Positions 43,802 through 53,499 of a stretch of 57,026 nt of DNA are shown piece by piece. A program made the position numbers and the translations under genes. The stretch is from Thermoplasmatota archaeon (GTDB lineage Archaea; Thermoplasmatota; Penumbrarchaeia; JANQNL01), in the NCBI GenBank assembly GCA_028279585.1, contig JANQNL010000143.1:1-57026 (forward strand), written 5' to 3'. The stretch's first letter is position 1. Every line of letters starts with the position of its first letter. The notes beneath the pieces were generated by a model. The model saw only the letters and a list, made by a program, of their open reading frames with translations, did no database searches and had not been told where the DNA came from.

Positions 43802-46582
43802 TCAGAGGTAGAAAGCCTCGCCGGAGTTACCATCATCTTCCACAGGATGATAGCTTTGTCCGCCATACATGGTCGAGCAGTAGTTGTATGCAGTAGTGAA
43901 AGCCTGCTCCGTACTATAGGTCGGATGACCCACAAGTCCACTTGTCAGGAAGGACCATGTGAACCCACCGTTCTGGAGGGACGGATCGTCAAGGGAATAC
44001 TCGTAGGTCCTGCATGCCTGGGCAGTGTATGTGTTGGCATCTGGGAACTCGTCGCCAAAGCTTCCAGAGTTGCAACAATCAAAGAAAAGGAACCTCTTTG
44101 CGAAATTGAGACCGCTGAACTGGTTCGAAAGCCATGTTGCCGACCTGGTGGAGTCATAAAGGTTCATTTGCGAGTCCCCACCAGAGTAGATACCGTGGCC
44201 TGAATAGGTGAACACGACCGTGTCCCCAGCTGCAGCATTTGCCTTGAGCCATGCGACCTCGGTCTGGACACCGTTCTGTGTGGCCTCCGAGTCGATGAGT
44301 GTGTGGACGGTGTATCCCTTGCCCTCAAGGTAGTTCTTCCAGTCGTAGGCATCATCGTCACAGTAGTATAGGTCGGATCCAGATCCTGGGTAGTCGGAGA
44401 TACCAATGCAGACTGCCCACTTCTTCTCCGTGGAAAGGATGGTGACCTCTGTGGTATCTGTGGACTCCCTATGCCCGTCACTGACCCAGATGGTGGCTGT
44501 GAATACGCCAGGGTTAGGATACTCGTAGTTGGCGATGGTGGAGCTCTCACTGTCGAAGTCCCAGGTCCCGTCTGTTGTGAAGTCCCACTTGACGCGGATG
44601 TCATGCCCATCAGGATCGTAGGAGGAGGAGCCGTCCAGGGAAACGTTGGTACCCATGTCGAAGGACAGGTCATCCCCCGCCTCTGCGACCGGTGCGCGGT
44701 TTCCGATGATGTTTATGGTGATCGTCCTGGTAGTGTAGGCACCGTCATCATCGTAGGCCTTTATCTTGCAGTTGTAGGAGCCAGCAGTATCGTAGAGATG
44801 GGTCGTAGTGAACTGGGTTGTGGTGAGGTCGACCGTCCCATCACCGTCGAAGTCCCACTCGAAGTTGACCACCTGGCCGTCGTCATCTGTGCATGTGACA
44901 TCGAACTCGATCTCATCGACGTTCGTGGCATCTGTTGCGGATGGGGTCACTGATAACTTCGGTGGGGAGTTCATGATGGTCATGGTGATGGTGGACAATC
45001 CCTCGTCTCCATCGTCGTCCACCACTCGGAGAGTGATGTCCACGGTCCCATCCTGGTAGAAGGTGTGCTTATACTCTGGGGAACCGAGCTTGTTGGTGTC
45101 GTATGCACCGTCCCCGTTCAGGTCCCACTGGTAGTAGCTGATGGTCCCATCGCTGTCAGTTGCATCTGCTGTGAGATTGATCTCGGTCAAGGTGTAAACA
45201 TGCTTGCTCTCAACCTGGGCGGTTACGACTGGGGGCCTGTTGTTGACGGTTACGAGACAGGACGCCTCGGTCTCTGCTCCCTCGTCATCTGTGACCCGGA
45301 GCTTGACCGTGTATAGCCCGTCATCGGAGAATGAACCGTAGAAGGTGTCTGGCTGGCCGGATAGGGCCTCGTAGGTCCCATCTGCATCGATGTCCCACTC
45401 GAAGGAAGCTATGGCCCCATCAACATCATTGGCCACCGGTTCGAAACCGATGGAGGTGGAGGTCAAGACCTCTACAGCTCCAGTTAGTCCGTTCGCCTGG
45501 ATGCTTGCCACTGGTGCTCTGTTGAGGATGGTGACATCGTGGGAGAAGATCCCTGCTGCTCCGTCATCGTCCACTACATCGCACTTGATCGTGTAGGAGC
45601 CAGGTTCACTGAAGTATGTGGTCATGGTCGGAACGCTGGTTGTCTCATCGACCACTCCGTCCCCGTCATGGTCCCAGAGGTAAGTGCCAATGGTCCCGTC
45701 GACATCGGTCGCTTCTATCTCGATGGTGACGTTGTCGAAGGTTAGGCAGTCGTCAGTAGGTCCGGAGATGGTCCCACTGGGTGCCTGGTTGAGGATCGTG
45801 AGGTTGACGGTGGTGGTCGCCGTTGCACCATCATCGTCGGTGACCTTCAATGAGACTGGATAGGAACCGTCATCATCGAATGACCTCTCCATCCTGGCCG
45901 TGTAGGTGTTCGCCTCCTTCTCGAAGGTCCCGTCGCCATCCATGTCCCACTCGGCCTTGACTATGCTTCCGTCCATGTCGTCGACGGATGGGTCGAAGGA
46001 GATGGTGGTCTTGGTGTTGGCAATGGTTGCTGAAGCAATGATCTGTGGCATCGGTGCGCGGTTGGACACCTCGATAGTGACAGAGTCGGAAGCTGAATCC
46101 CCACTGTCGTCCTCCACCCACATCCAGACGGTGTAGCTTCCATCGTCTTTGAAGGTCGTGGTGACCGTGTCGTTGGTGTATCCATCGTCTGCAATGCCAT
46201 CACCGTTGAGGTCCCAGGAGTAGTAGACTATGCTACCATCACTGTCGGAGGAACCTGTGGCGTCTAAAGTTATGGACTCATAGGTCTGGACGTTGGTGGA
46301 TGATGCTTCCAGGTCAGCGACCGGTGGTTGGTTCATCACACCTCCACTCATTAGAGCGAGTCCTATGATAAGAGCGATTATAAGGATGGCCACAGCACCC
46401 ACAGCACCAGCTGCGATGGCTATGGGCATCATGGAATTCCCCTCACGAGTGGGTGCTGACTCCGGTGGGGGTGAGCTCTTTTTCCCAGAGCTCTTCGGTT
46501 GTTGCTTGGGTTTGGAACGCTGCCTTTTGACCTCTTCGATCTCCTCCGGTTCCGGGTCATCCCAATCGATGAAGTCGTCCAT
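43802..46582 (-). CDS. Membrane-anchored PKD-repeat protein with caspase-like (C14) peptidase domain
   Basis: 926 aa from ATG 46582, preceded by GAGGTG; an extension to 46660 has no such site. The cytosolic N-terminus (MDDFIDWDDPEPEEIEEV, then Lys/Pro-rich) leads to one TM helix (about 52-78), so the rest should be outside. Seven PKD repeats follow, each starting N-x-PP or NRAPV, to about residue 705. The C-terminal 220 residues are caspase-like: KKWAVCIGISDYPG, YSGHGIYSGG with His796 and FFDCCNSGSFGDE with Cys837, the His-Cys dyad of clan CD. An acidic pocket typical of metacaspases is possible but unassigned. Inference: a cell-surface cysteine peptidase displayed on a long PKD stalk. The serpins nearby are candidate regulators. 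Confidence 0.93.
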   Translation of the reverse strand: MDDFIDWDDPEPEEIEEVKRQRSKPKQQPKSSGKKSSPPPESAPTREGNSMMPIAIAAGAVGAVAILIIALIIGLALMSGGVMNQPPVADLEASSTNVQTYESITLDATGSSDSDGSIVYYSWDLNGDGIADDGYTNDTVTTTFKDDGSYTVWMWVEDDSGDSASDSVTIEVSNRAPMPQIIASATIANTKTTISFDPSVDDMDGSIVKAEWDMDGDGTFEKEANTYTARMERSFDDDGSYPVSLKVTDDDGATATTTVNLTILNQAPSGTISGPTDDCLTFDNVTIEIEATDVDGTIGTYLWDHDGDGVVDETTSVPTMTTYFSEPGSYTIKCDVVDDDGAAGIFSHDVTILNRAPVASIQANGLTGAVEVLTSTSIGFEPVANDVDGAIASFEWDIDADGTYEALSGQPDTFYGSFSDDGLYTVKLRVTDDEGAETEASCLVTVNNRPPVVTAQVESKHVYTLTEINLTADATDSDGTISYYQWDLNGDGAYDTNKLGSPEYKHTFYQDGTVDITLRVVDDDGDEGLSTITMTIMNSPPKLSVTPSATDATNVDEIEFDVTCTDDDGQVVNFEWDFDGDGTVDLTTTQFTTTHLYDTAGSYNCKIKAYDDDGAYTTRTITINIIGNRAPVAEAGDDLSFDMGTNVSLDGSSSYDPDGHDIRVKWDFTTDGTWDFDSESSTIANYEYPNPGVFTATIWVSDGHRESTDTTEVTILSTEKKWAVCIGISDYPGSGSDLYYCDDDAYDWKNYLEGKGYTVHTLIDSEATQNGVQTEVAWLKANAAAGDTVVFTYSGHGIYSGGDSQMNLYDSTRSATWLSNQFSGLNFAKRFLFFDCCNSGSFGDEFPDANTYTAQACRTYEYSLDDPSLQNGGFTWSFLTSGLVGHPTYSTEQAFTTAYNYCSTMYGGQSYHPVEDDGNSGEAFYL

Positions 46583-46735
46583 AGCAACACCTCTTACTAT
46601 AGAATCCAGGCTTATTGAGTAATATAAGCATTTGGTGTAATTGGTCGGGACATGTGTCAATTGGACACTTTTGAGTCATTAGGTAAATTATATGTGGAAT
46701 ATTGGCCATTCCCCTTCTGGACCTGGGTGGTCATC

Positions 46736-47482
46736 ATGCATAGATTGGTATTATTGAGACATGGACAGAGCGAATGGAACAAGTCTAACCAGTTCACTGG
46801 CTGGACGGATGTTGATCTGACAGATCGGGGCCAGGCCGAGGCCCGCGAAGCTGGAAGGCTTCTGAAGGAGGAAGGCTTCAATTTCGATGTTGCCTACACA
46901 TCCGTTCTTAAGAGGGCCATTCGCACCCTTTGGCTGACACTTGATGAGATGAACCTCATGTGGATCCCTGTATACAGGAGCTGGAGGCTCAACGAGAAGT
47001 CATATGGTGCTCTTCAGGGAATGAACAAGGCAGAGACCGCGGCCAAGTATGGCGAGGACCAGGTGCTCCAGTGGAGGCGCGCATACGATGTTCGCCCACC
47101 AGAGCTTGAGGAGTCCGACGATAGGCACCCTATCCATGAAAGAAGATACAGGGGTATCGACAGGGGAGAGCTTCCCCCCACAGAGTGTCTGCAGGACGCC
47201 GTGGAGAGGTTCCTTCCTTACTGGCATGACGTCATCGCCCCCTCCATCAGGCATGGCAACAAGGTCATCATCTCTGCTCATGGTAACAGCCTTCGAGCAT
47301 TAGTGAAGCATCTTGACCAGGTTCCGAACGATGAGATAGTCAAGCTCAACATTCCAACCGGTATGCCTCTGGTCTATGAACTGGATGACACTCTGCATCC
47401 TGTCCAGCATTATTACCTGGGCGACCCAGAGAAGGTCAAGGCTGCCATGGAGGCCGTGGCCAACCAGGGCAAGGCGAAATAG
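46736..47482 (+). CDS. gpmA: 2,3-bisphosphoglycerate-dependent phosphoglycerate mutase
   Basis: 248 aa from ATG 46736, with a GGTGGTC site 6-7 nt upstream; an extension to 46652 runs into the promoter. It interconverts 3- and 2-phosphoglycerate. The phosphohistidine motif is [18 protein letters not shown] (His9), with the second catalytic His in [16 protein letters not shown] and the conserved [15 protein letters not shown]. This is the cofactor-dependent histidine-phosphatase type, the bacterial-looking form; many archaea use the cofactor-independent enzyme. It forms a unit with exonuclease III, whose ATG directly follows the stop. Confidence 0.96.
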   Translation: MHRLVLLRHGQSEWNKSNQFTGWTDVDLTDRGQAEAREAGRLLKEEGFNFDVAYTSVLKRAIRTLWLTLDEMNLMWIPVYRSWRLNEKSYGALQGMNKAETAAKYGEDQVLQWRRAYDVRPPELEESDDRHPIHERRYRGIDRGELPPTECLQDAVERFLPYWHDVIAPSIRHGNKVIISAHGNSLRALVKHLDQVPNDEIVKLNIPTGMPLVYELDDTLHPVQHYYLGDPEKVKAAMEAVANQGKAK

Positions 47483-48265
47483 ATGCGCTTTCTGTCCTGG
47501 AACGTCAACGGCATCCGGGCCATCTCGAAGAAGGAGGTCCTTGGGAAGAAGGACTTCCTGAAGTGGTTGAAGAAGGAGAGCCCGGACGCTCTTTGTTTGC
47601 AGGAGACAAAGGCAAACCCTGACCAGTTGACCAAGGAGGTCCTGGAACCCAAGGGATATTCTTCCTACTGGTCCTCAGCAGAGAAGAAAGGATACAGCGG
47701 GGTCGTGACGTATCTAAAGGGGGAACCTGCAGAGGTCTACCACGGCATTGGTATCGACAAGTTCGACTCCGAGGGAAGGGTGGTGGCCACGGACCTTGGC
47801 GAGGTCGTTCTGTTCAATGTCTACTTCCCGAACGGGAAACGCTCGCCTGAGAGGCTGGATTACAAGATGGAGTTCTACGAAGAGTTCCTCAAGCATATCG
47901 AGTCTGTTAGGGCTAAGGGCAAGGGCATCGTGGTCTGCGGGGATGTGAACACGGCCCACGAGGAGATCGACCTGGCCAGACCCAAACAGAACAAGGACAC
48001 CTCTGGTTTCCTTCAGATCGAGAGGGACTGGATAACAAAGCTTCTTGACGCAGGCTACATCGACACTTTCCGTATGTTCGAGTCGGAAGGAGAGCACTAC
48101 ACCTGGTGGGATTATGTCACCAGGGCTCGCTCCAGGAACGTAGGCTGGAGGATCGACTACTTCTTCATCAACGCGGAGCTCAAGGACAAACTGAAGGATG
48201 CGTTCATCCTATCAGACGTCATGGGCTCTGATCATTGCCCGATCGGCATAGAGCTGGATGTTTAA
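47483..48265 (+). CDS. xth: Exodeoxyribonuclease III (AP endonuclease, Xth family)
   Basis: 260 aa, normal for the family, which cuts at abasic sites and removes 3' blocks. Motifs in order: MRFLSWNVNGIRA, PDALCLQETKA (metal-binding Glu), VNVYFPNG-type FNVYFPNGKRS, VVCGDVNTAHEEIDLARPK, YTWWDYVTRARSRNVGWRIDYFF and SDHCPIGIEL with the catalytic Asp-His. Its ATG follows the gpmA stop without a gap, so the two are co-translated. No signal peptide; cytosolic DNA repair. Confidence 0.97.
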   Translation: MRFLSWNVNGIRAISKKEVLGKKDFLKWLKKESPDALCLQETKANPDQLTKEVLEPKGYSSYWSSAEKKGYSGVVTYLKGEPAEVYHGIGIDKFDSEGRVVATDLGEVVLFNVYFPNGKRSPERLDYKMEFYEEFLKHIESVRAKGKGIVVCGDVNTAHEEIDLARPKQNKDTSGFLQIERDWITKLLDAGYIDTFRMFESEGEHYTWWDYVTRARSRNVGWRIDYFFINAELKDKLKDAFILSDVMGSDHCPIGIELDV

Positions 48266-48356
48266 GCGTGTTACTCTGTTAACAATCGTGACACGATGGA
48301 TTAAATAGTACCTGGCCATTTTTGGGTCGCCCTCAAGGCGAACTGAAGGTGTCCAA

Positions 48357-49067
48357 ATGGTTGAAAGTGCATATGTTCTGATGGGAACTGCAGCTACGCT
48401 TGCTTTTATTCATACTGTCTTAGGACCTGATCATTACCTTCCTTTCATTGCCATGTCACGAGCAAGGAACTGGAGCCTCTCCCGAACCATGCTCATCTCT
48501 TTCCTATGTGGAACTGGCCACTGCTTGAGCTCGGTCGCTATTGGCATCATCGGTATGGTGATAGGTGTGGCCTTGTTCCGACTTGAGTTCATCGAAGGTA
48601 TCCGAGGAGATATGGCTGCTTGGGCACTCCTTGCGTTCGGTTTCTTCTACATGGCCTGGGGGATATGGCGTGGCATCAAGAACAGACCCCACAAGCACCT
48701 GCATATCCACAAGGATGGCAAGGCTCACATGCATGAGCATACCCATGGGGATGGGGATCATGCGCACGTGCATGAGAAGAAGAAGGCTAACATCACGCCT
48801 TGGGTGTTGTTCACAGTGTTCGTGCTTGGTCCTTGCGAGCCTCTGATCCCACTACTAATCTTCCCTGCTGCTGAGGGTAACCCACTCACGATCATCTGGG
48901 TGTCATTGATCTTTACTGGTGTCACCGTTGCTACGCTCATGTGCATTACGGCGTTTGTTGTGCTGGGGCTTTCGAAGGTGAAGCTGGGTAAGTTCGAGAG
49001 GTGGGGGCATGCAGCGGCGGGAGGGGTCGTGCTAGTCTGTGGGGTTTTGATCCTGGTCGGGTTGTAG
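48357..49067 (+). CDS. Ni/Co-type transporter (NicO/RcnA/UreH-like) with His-rich loop
   Basis: 236 aa, six hydrophobic segments. The N-terminal HTVLGPDHYLPF motif matches the H-x5-DH metal-selectivity signature of NicO-type transporters, and the second half has LGPCEPLIPLL. Between TM3 and TM4 is a hydrophilic loop with about fourteen His (HKHLHIHKDG, HMHEHTHGDGDHAHVHE), a likely metal buffer. Start ATG 48357 has AAGGTG upstream. It probably moves nickel or cobalt; direction and metal cannot be read from sequence. Urease- or sulfite-related members of the same superfamily are alternatives. Confidence 0.82.
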   Translation: MVESAYVLMGTAATLAFIHTVLGPDHYLPFIAMSRARNWSLSRTMLISFLCGTGHCLSSVAIGIIGMVIGVALFRLEFIEGIRGDMAAWALLAFGFFYMAWGIWRGIKNRPHKHLHIHKDGKAHMHEHTHGDGDHAHVHEKKKANITPWVLFTVFVLGPCEPLIPLLIFPAAEGNPLTIIWVSLIFTGVTVATLMCITAFVVLGLSKVKLGKFERWGHAAAGGVVLVCGVLILVGL

Positions 49068-49071
49068 AGGT

Positions 49072-52000
49072 CTACTCTTCTTCCTCCTCGTCGAGGTCAT
49101 CCTCATCCTCCGGTTCCTCGTCTTCAGGCTCCTCCTCAAGGTCCTCTTCGTCTAGAGCCCACTCCTCATCCTCCGTCAGCTCCGGTTCCTCCTCCCCTTG
49201 AGGGTAACGCCCCGAAAGGTCCAAAGAATCGCCAGATTCGATAGGATCAACTTTTTCCTCTTCAGGATCGACCTCGTCCTCTGGCTCATCCTCCCGTGGA
49301 GGATCATGGCCCTTGTAGAAACTGGTGGTCTTGATGTAATCCCGTCCGAACAGGAACGCACAGATCCCGATGATGATAATGGCCAGGAATATCAGCAGTA
49401 ACCACACAAGGTTGAACGAGGAACCTGCCTCACCATCCCCTTCCTTCGCCTCCTGCATCGGTGGAGGTTCCCTGCTGAGATCTCCGTCCGAGTCCAGGGT
49501 CGGATAGTAGGTGAGGTCTTCGTAACCATCCATGGTCAAGGTGACCGTGACGATCTTTTCCTTGGCTTCAACTGGTAGCTCAATGTAGACCGATCCATCC
49601 ATGTCCGTCACGCCTGTGTAGGACTTGCCATCCACCTCGAGTGTGACGTTCACACCTTCCAGGGACTGACCGTTGATGTCTATAACGGGGAAGATCAATA
49701 CATTGATGGTCTGGTTCGGAGCCTCGGTCACAGTGACTATCATGGTGTCCATGTCGGTGTTCCCATCGTTGTCCTTGACCTCGAGTGTGACGTGATATTC
49801 TCCTGCCACTTCGAAGTTGAAGGTGGGTTGGATGCCCGTAAGGGTGACGTCGACGTAGTAGTATTGGAAGCTCCATTTGTAGGAGGCGATGCCGACGTTG
49901 TCCGTGGAGCTGGAACCGTCAAATGTGTAGATGACCCCTGTCTCCCAGGTCATATCGGAGCTTGCGTCTGCGACTGGTGGGTCGTTGTCTGAGATCGTGA
50001 TGTCCTTCCATGTGGATGTGATCCAGTTACCTGAAGTGTCGCAGGCGTGGATGACGTATCGGATGGTCGCTGTGGATGATGATGGTACGGTGGTCGTGAA
50101 GGTGTATGGTCCAGAACCTTCCATTGTCTCGTTACGGACGGGTTGGCCTGCTGAGAAGAACTCCACGGTGACGTTACCGATGGCGATGTTGTCGGTAACC
50201 TCTATCTTGAACGTCAGGTTGTCACCTGTGGTCCCGACGCTGGGGGTGGAGTCTAACCCGAAGGTCGGGAGGACGTTGTCAAGGATGGGGATGTGTCTGA
50301 CCATTGAATGGATCCAATTTCCTTCTCTGTCGGTGGCATGGTAAAGATAAGAGAACGTTGTTAGCTCATTTGGGGGAGTGATATTGATGTTCCATCTATC
50401 GATGATAGAACCATTTTCTGTCATTGACACATTGTTGTGTGCTCCCGACCCATACCAATATTCTATTCGCACATCTTCGACCTTAAGATTATCACTAGCA
50501 TGAGCAGTGAGCTGAAAAGGAGTATTGACAAAGGCATACGTTGGATCGATCGTTGCATGGAACTGTGGTTTGATATCATCCTGGACCATGACCGTTCTAA
50601 CTGGAGAGAATATCTCGAATCCGATATCGAATTCGTACTGATAGGAAAGATAAGGACCATCTTCTGGATCTATTGGGACCTCGAACGTAGTCGTGTTGGA
50701 ACTTGTTTCGTTCAAAACCACAATGGGATTATGATAATTATGGCCAGAATCATCATGGAACCAATAGTTGATCGAAGGGGCCCATTCGTTCGTGTAGTTA
50801 GTTATCCGACAACTCGTTGTGAAGTTGCGACCAACCTGTGGAGAACCTGTATCCAGAATGTGCAACTGAATACTGTCTTGGCCAGGGGGGTATACGAGTG
50901 GATATAAGTCCAAACACGATAAGATCTCATAGGGAGTATCCCAAACCCTATGGTCATGTGATGCGTATGGCACTAGCCATTTCTGGTAGGATACATAATA
51001 ATTTCCAATCTCCAACTCTTCATTACAGAAGCTATGATCATGTTTGAGTCCATGTCGAACAAATCCACCATCCATAAAGGCGTTACCGTAAATGTGTAGG
51101 TATGGGCACTCGTCCAAGTACAGGTTACCGAAGTTGCCGTTAAAGAAACTATGTCTTATCGTTGCCAATGTATCAAGGATACGGATCCCATAGTTGGAAT
51201 TATTCGCCAATGAACATTGATGAATGGTCATGGAGCTGATCTGATTTCCATAGATGCCATTTTGGTTGTATGAGGATTCTGAATATTGTATCACTACTTC
51301 ATTCAGACTTGCTAAATATAGCCCATCATTATTCCAATTACACGTAGTATTGTCAATATAGACATCCTCATATCCTGTTCCGATACAATTCAGTCCCTTG
51401 TCTGCATTGTAGCTCAGATCATTTTGTGACATTCTTTGGACTGAAGTATCAATGATGAATATCCCGATGTCTCCATTGATCATGCATGAATTATTACTAA
51501 GGTCAGAAAGAGACCCATGATACTCGATGCTTATTCCATCATCAGTGTTATCCCAGCAAGTGCTATCAATGATACTTCCGCCATTACCATAACGTACTGA
51601 GATGCCATCGTCCCCGTTAAGACTGGCCGTGTTCGAGCTCAAGAAGATATTGTTGCTACCCTCCAACCAGATCCCATCTTCACGGTTGCTATTGGCGGTG
51701 TTGTTTATGAGAGATACATCAGAACAGAAGTCGTAGACCAATATTCCTTCCTCGTCATTATAGTTGCAATTGTTGTCGATCGCTGTTGCCCTATGTGAAC
51801 TATATGCGATTATCAGTCCATGGCCCCAGTACCCTGTACCTGGCTCCTCATCATTGTTGGAGATAGAATTGTTCCTCACCGTACAATCTGTGGAATAACT
51901 CAGGTACAATCCAGCATTGCATTGGTCAAACGTGGAGTTCTCTAAAGTGACGAACTCACTGGAAAGGATGTATCCTCCCATAGCATTGCTCGAAAGGTCC

Positions 52001-53448
52001 GAGTTCCTTACGAATGAATTGTTTGCTCCAATGGTATAAACTCCAAAGTCCGACCCGTTCAACGTCATGTTGAACACATCCACCATGGTCGCATTATACA
52101 GATACACCCCTGCATTCCGATTATGCCCCCCGATCGACCCGAACGCTCCATAGCAGTTCGAATCCCGCACCACCACATGCTTCGATGTATTGATGAGCGA
52201 GATACAGTTCCCCCAACCATACCCGTCGATCTCCCATCCCTCGATGACGTATGGGTTCTCCTTGCTCCCGTTCCCCCCACTTATGCCATTGAGCACTGTG
52301 AAGTTCTCATCCCCGATGATCTCGATAGGCTCCCGAACATTGTAGGTCAGGTTCCCGGTGTAGGTCATGTTGTAGAGCTCCTGCCACAGCGCCCATCCGG
52401 GTTTGGCATGACCTGTGGTCCGCTTCAGGCCGACCGTCTGTGCATGCGAGACAGCGCTTCCCTCTGGGTTGTGGTCGTGGAGCGTGAACCACTGAACGTA
52501 GTCGAAGGGCATGTTCCTGGTGTTGTTGATGAACCACTCCAGGAAATCGTATTGTTCCTGTTCTGAACCTGCGTATGCCCCGTGGGATGTCCAGCCAAGC
52601 TCTGCGATGGCCAGTCTAACGAATCCGGTGTAGTCGCAGATCTTTGTGTAGTAATCCTCTGGAAGGTCTGCAGGGGTGGCATACGAACCAGTTAAGGAGG
52701 GATAAGAAGTGAAAGCAAAGACATCAGCCATGGTGTCGTTGAACCAGGTGAGGATCTCCCAGTTATCAAAGGCATAGAACTCGACCAGCCTCCAGGTCAG
52801 GACAACAGTGGTGTTGGGTGAGACCTCCTTGATGGCTGTGTAGCTCTCAGCCATAAGGGTCGTGAAGTTGTCCTGGAAGTCTGCCTCGTTAGAGACATGC
52901 CAGTTGTAGAAGGAGTTGACCTCGTTTCCCAGGCAGAAGTATTCCGGCTGCAGGAACGAAGTGATGTTGCGAACGTGGTTGACCCATCTGCGCCTGAACT
53001 CCTGGTCACCCATAGTGGTTGCAGGGTCCATGTCTGGGGGGTAGGATAGCCATGCCCCCATGCCCTTGGTCGGGTGGTTGAAGACATTCCACAGGTTCGT
53101 CTGGTAGACGATGGTGATGCCGTTGTTCTTGTAAAGATTGTTGAGAGTGAGGTCTGTTGTTGCGTTATTGATGTAGTAATCCTCTTTCTCGTACCATTCC
53201 AGACCGTCCCAATGGTTGCAAACCTCTCCCCACTGGCCAGCCTGTGCATAGCCATCAAGGATGTCAGGCATCGAAGAGGTGGGCATGTTCTTCGGGAATG
53301 GACCAATGCCCAGTTTGTAGCTTCTGTGTGTCATCTCCAGAAGCGGTGCCCGTGTCGAGACCCTGGGCTCCGGTGCCTCTTCTGCTTCGAGCATGTCCAC
53401 TGGTAACGTGAACAAACACAGACAAATGACCAGAGCAAGGACCTTCAT
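49072..53448 (-). CDS. Surface protein: glycoside-hydrolase-like domain, NosD beta-helix, Ig/PKD domains, TM and acidic tail
   Basis: 1458 aa from ATG 53448 (AGGTG 6 nt upstream; GTG 53454 is the longer option; residue numbers here count from the GTG). After the signal peptide, residues about 45-340 look like a TIM-barrel hydrolase with GNE (Glu178) and IAELGW (Glu285), the positions of acid/base and nucleophile Glu in clan GH-A. Residues about 390-860 form a NosD/right-handed beta-helix (N-x-I/F repeats). Then come Ig-like domains, one PKD, a carboxypeptidase-regulatory-like domain (VNVTLEVDGKSY), a TM helix (FNLVWLLLIFLAIIIIGICAFLF) and a Glu/Asp-rich cytosolic tail of about 90 aa. By eye the beta-helix part (50340-52060) is much AT-richer than the rest. 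Inference: a polysaccharide-cleaving surface enzyme. Substrate unknown. Confidence 0.9.
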   Translation of the reverse strand: MKVLALVICLCLFTLPVDMLEAEEAPEPRVSTRAPLLEMTHRSYKLGIGPFPKNMPTSSMPDILDGYAQAGQWGEVCNHWDGLEWYEKEDYYINNATTDLTLNNLYKNNGITIVYQTNLWNVFNHPTKGMGAWLSYPPDMDPATTMGDQEFRRRWVNHVRNITSFLQPEYFCLGNEVNSFYNWHVSNEADFQDNFTTLMAESYTAIKEVSPNTTVVLTWRLVEFYAFDNWEILTWFNDTMADVFAFTSYPSLTGSYATPADLPEDYYTKICDYTGFVRLAIAELGWTSHGAYAGSEQEQYDFLEWFINNTRNMPFDYVQWFTLHDHNPEGSAVSHAQTVGLKRTTGHAKPGWALWQELYNMTYTGNLTYNVREPIEIIGDENFTVLNGISGGNGSKENPYVIEGWEIDGYGWGNCISLINTSKHVVVRDSNCYGAFGSIGGHNRNAGVYLYNATMVDVFNMTLNGSDFGVYTIGANNSFVRNSDLSSNAMGGYILSSEFVTLENSTFDQCNAGLYLSYSTDCTVRNNSISNNDEEPGTGYWGHGLIIAYSSHRATAIDNNCNYNDEEGILVYDFCSDVSLINNTANSNREDGIWLEGSNNIFLSSNTASLNGDDGISVRYGNGGSIIDSTCWDNTDDGISIEYHGSLSDLSNNSCMINGDIGIFIIDTSVQRMSQNDLSYNADKGLNCIGTGYEDVYIDNTTCNWNNDGLYLASLNEVVIQYSESSYNQNGIYGNQISSMTIHQCSLANNSNYGIRILDTLATIRHSFFNGNFGNLYLDECPYLHIYGNAFMDGGFVRHGLKHDHSFCNEELEIGNYYVSYQKWLVPYASHDHRVWDTPYEILSCLDLYPLVYPPGQDSIQLHILDTGSPQVGRNFTTSCRITNYTNEWAPSINYWFHDDSGHNYHNPIVVLNETSSNTTTFEVPIDPEDGPYLSYQYEFDIGFEIFSPVRTVMVQDDIKPQFHATIDPTYAFVNTPFQLTAHASDNLKVEDVRIEYWYGSGAHNNVSMTENGSIIDRWNINITPPNELTTFSYLYHATDREGNWIHSMVRHIPILDNVLPTFGLDSTPSVGTTGDNLTFKIEVTDNIAIGNVTVEFFSAGQPVRNETMEGSGPYTFTTTVPSSSTATIRYVIHACDTSGNWITSTWKDITISDNDPPVADASSDMTWETGVIYTFDGSSSTDNVGIASYKWSFQYYYVDVTLTGIQPTFNFEVAGEYHVTLEVKDNDGNTDMDTMIVTVTEAPNQTINVLIFPVIDINGQSLEGVNVTLEVDGKSYTGVTDMDGSVYIELPVEAKEKIVTVTLTMDGYEDLTYYPTLDSDGDLSREPPPMQEAKEGDGEAGSSFNLVWLLLIFLAIIIIGICAFLFGRDYIKTTSFYKGHDPPREDEPEDEVDPEEEKVDPIESGDSLDLSGRYPQGEEEPELTEDEEWALDEEDLEEEPEDEEPEDEDDLDEEEEE

Positions 53449-53499
53449 CGACACACCTGTGACGAGTAGGGTCCTGCTCGGTTATTTTGGTTTTGGTGT

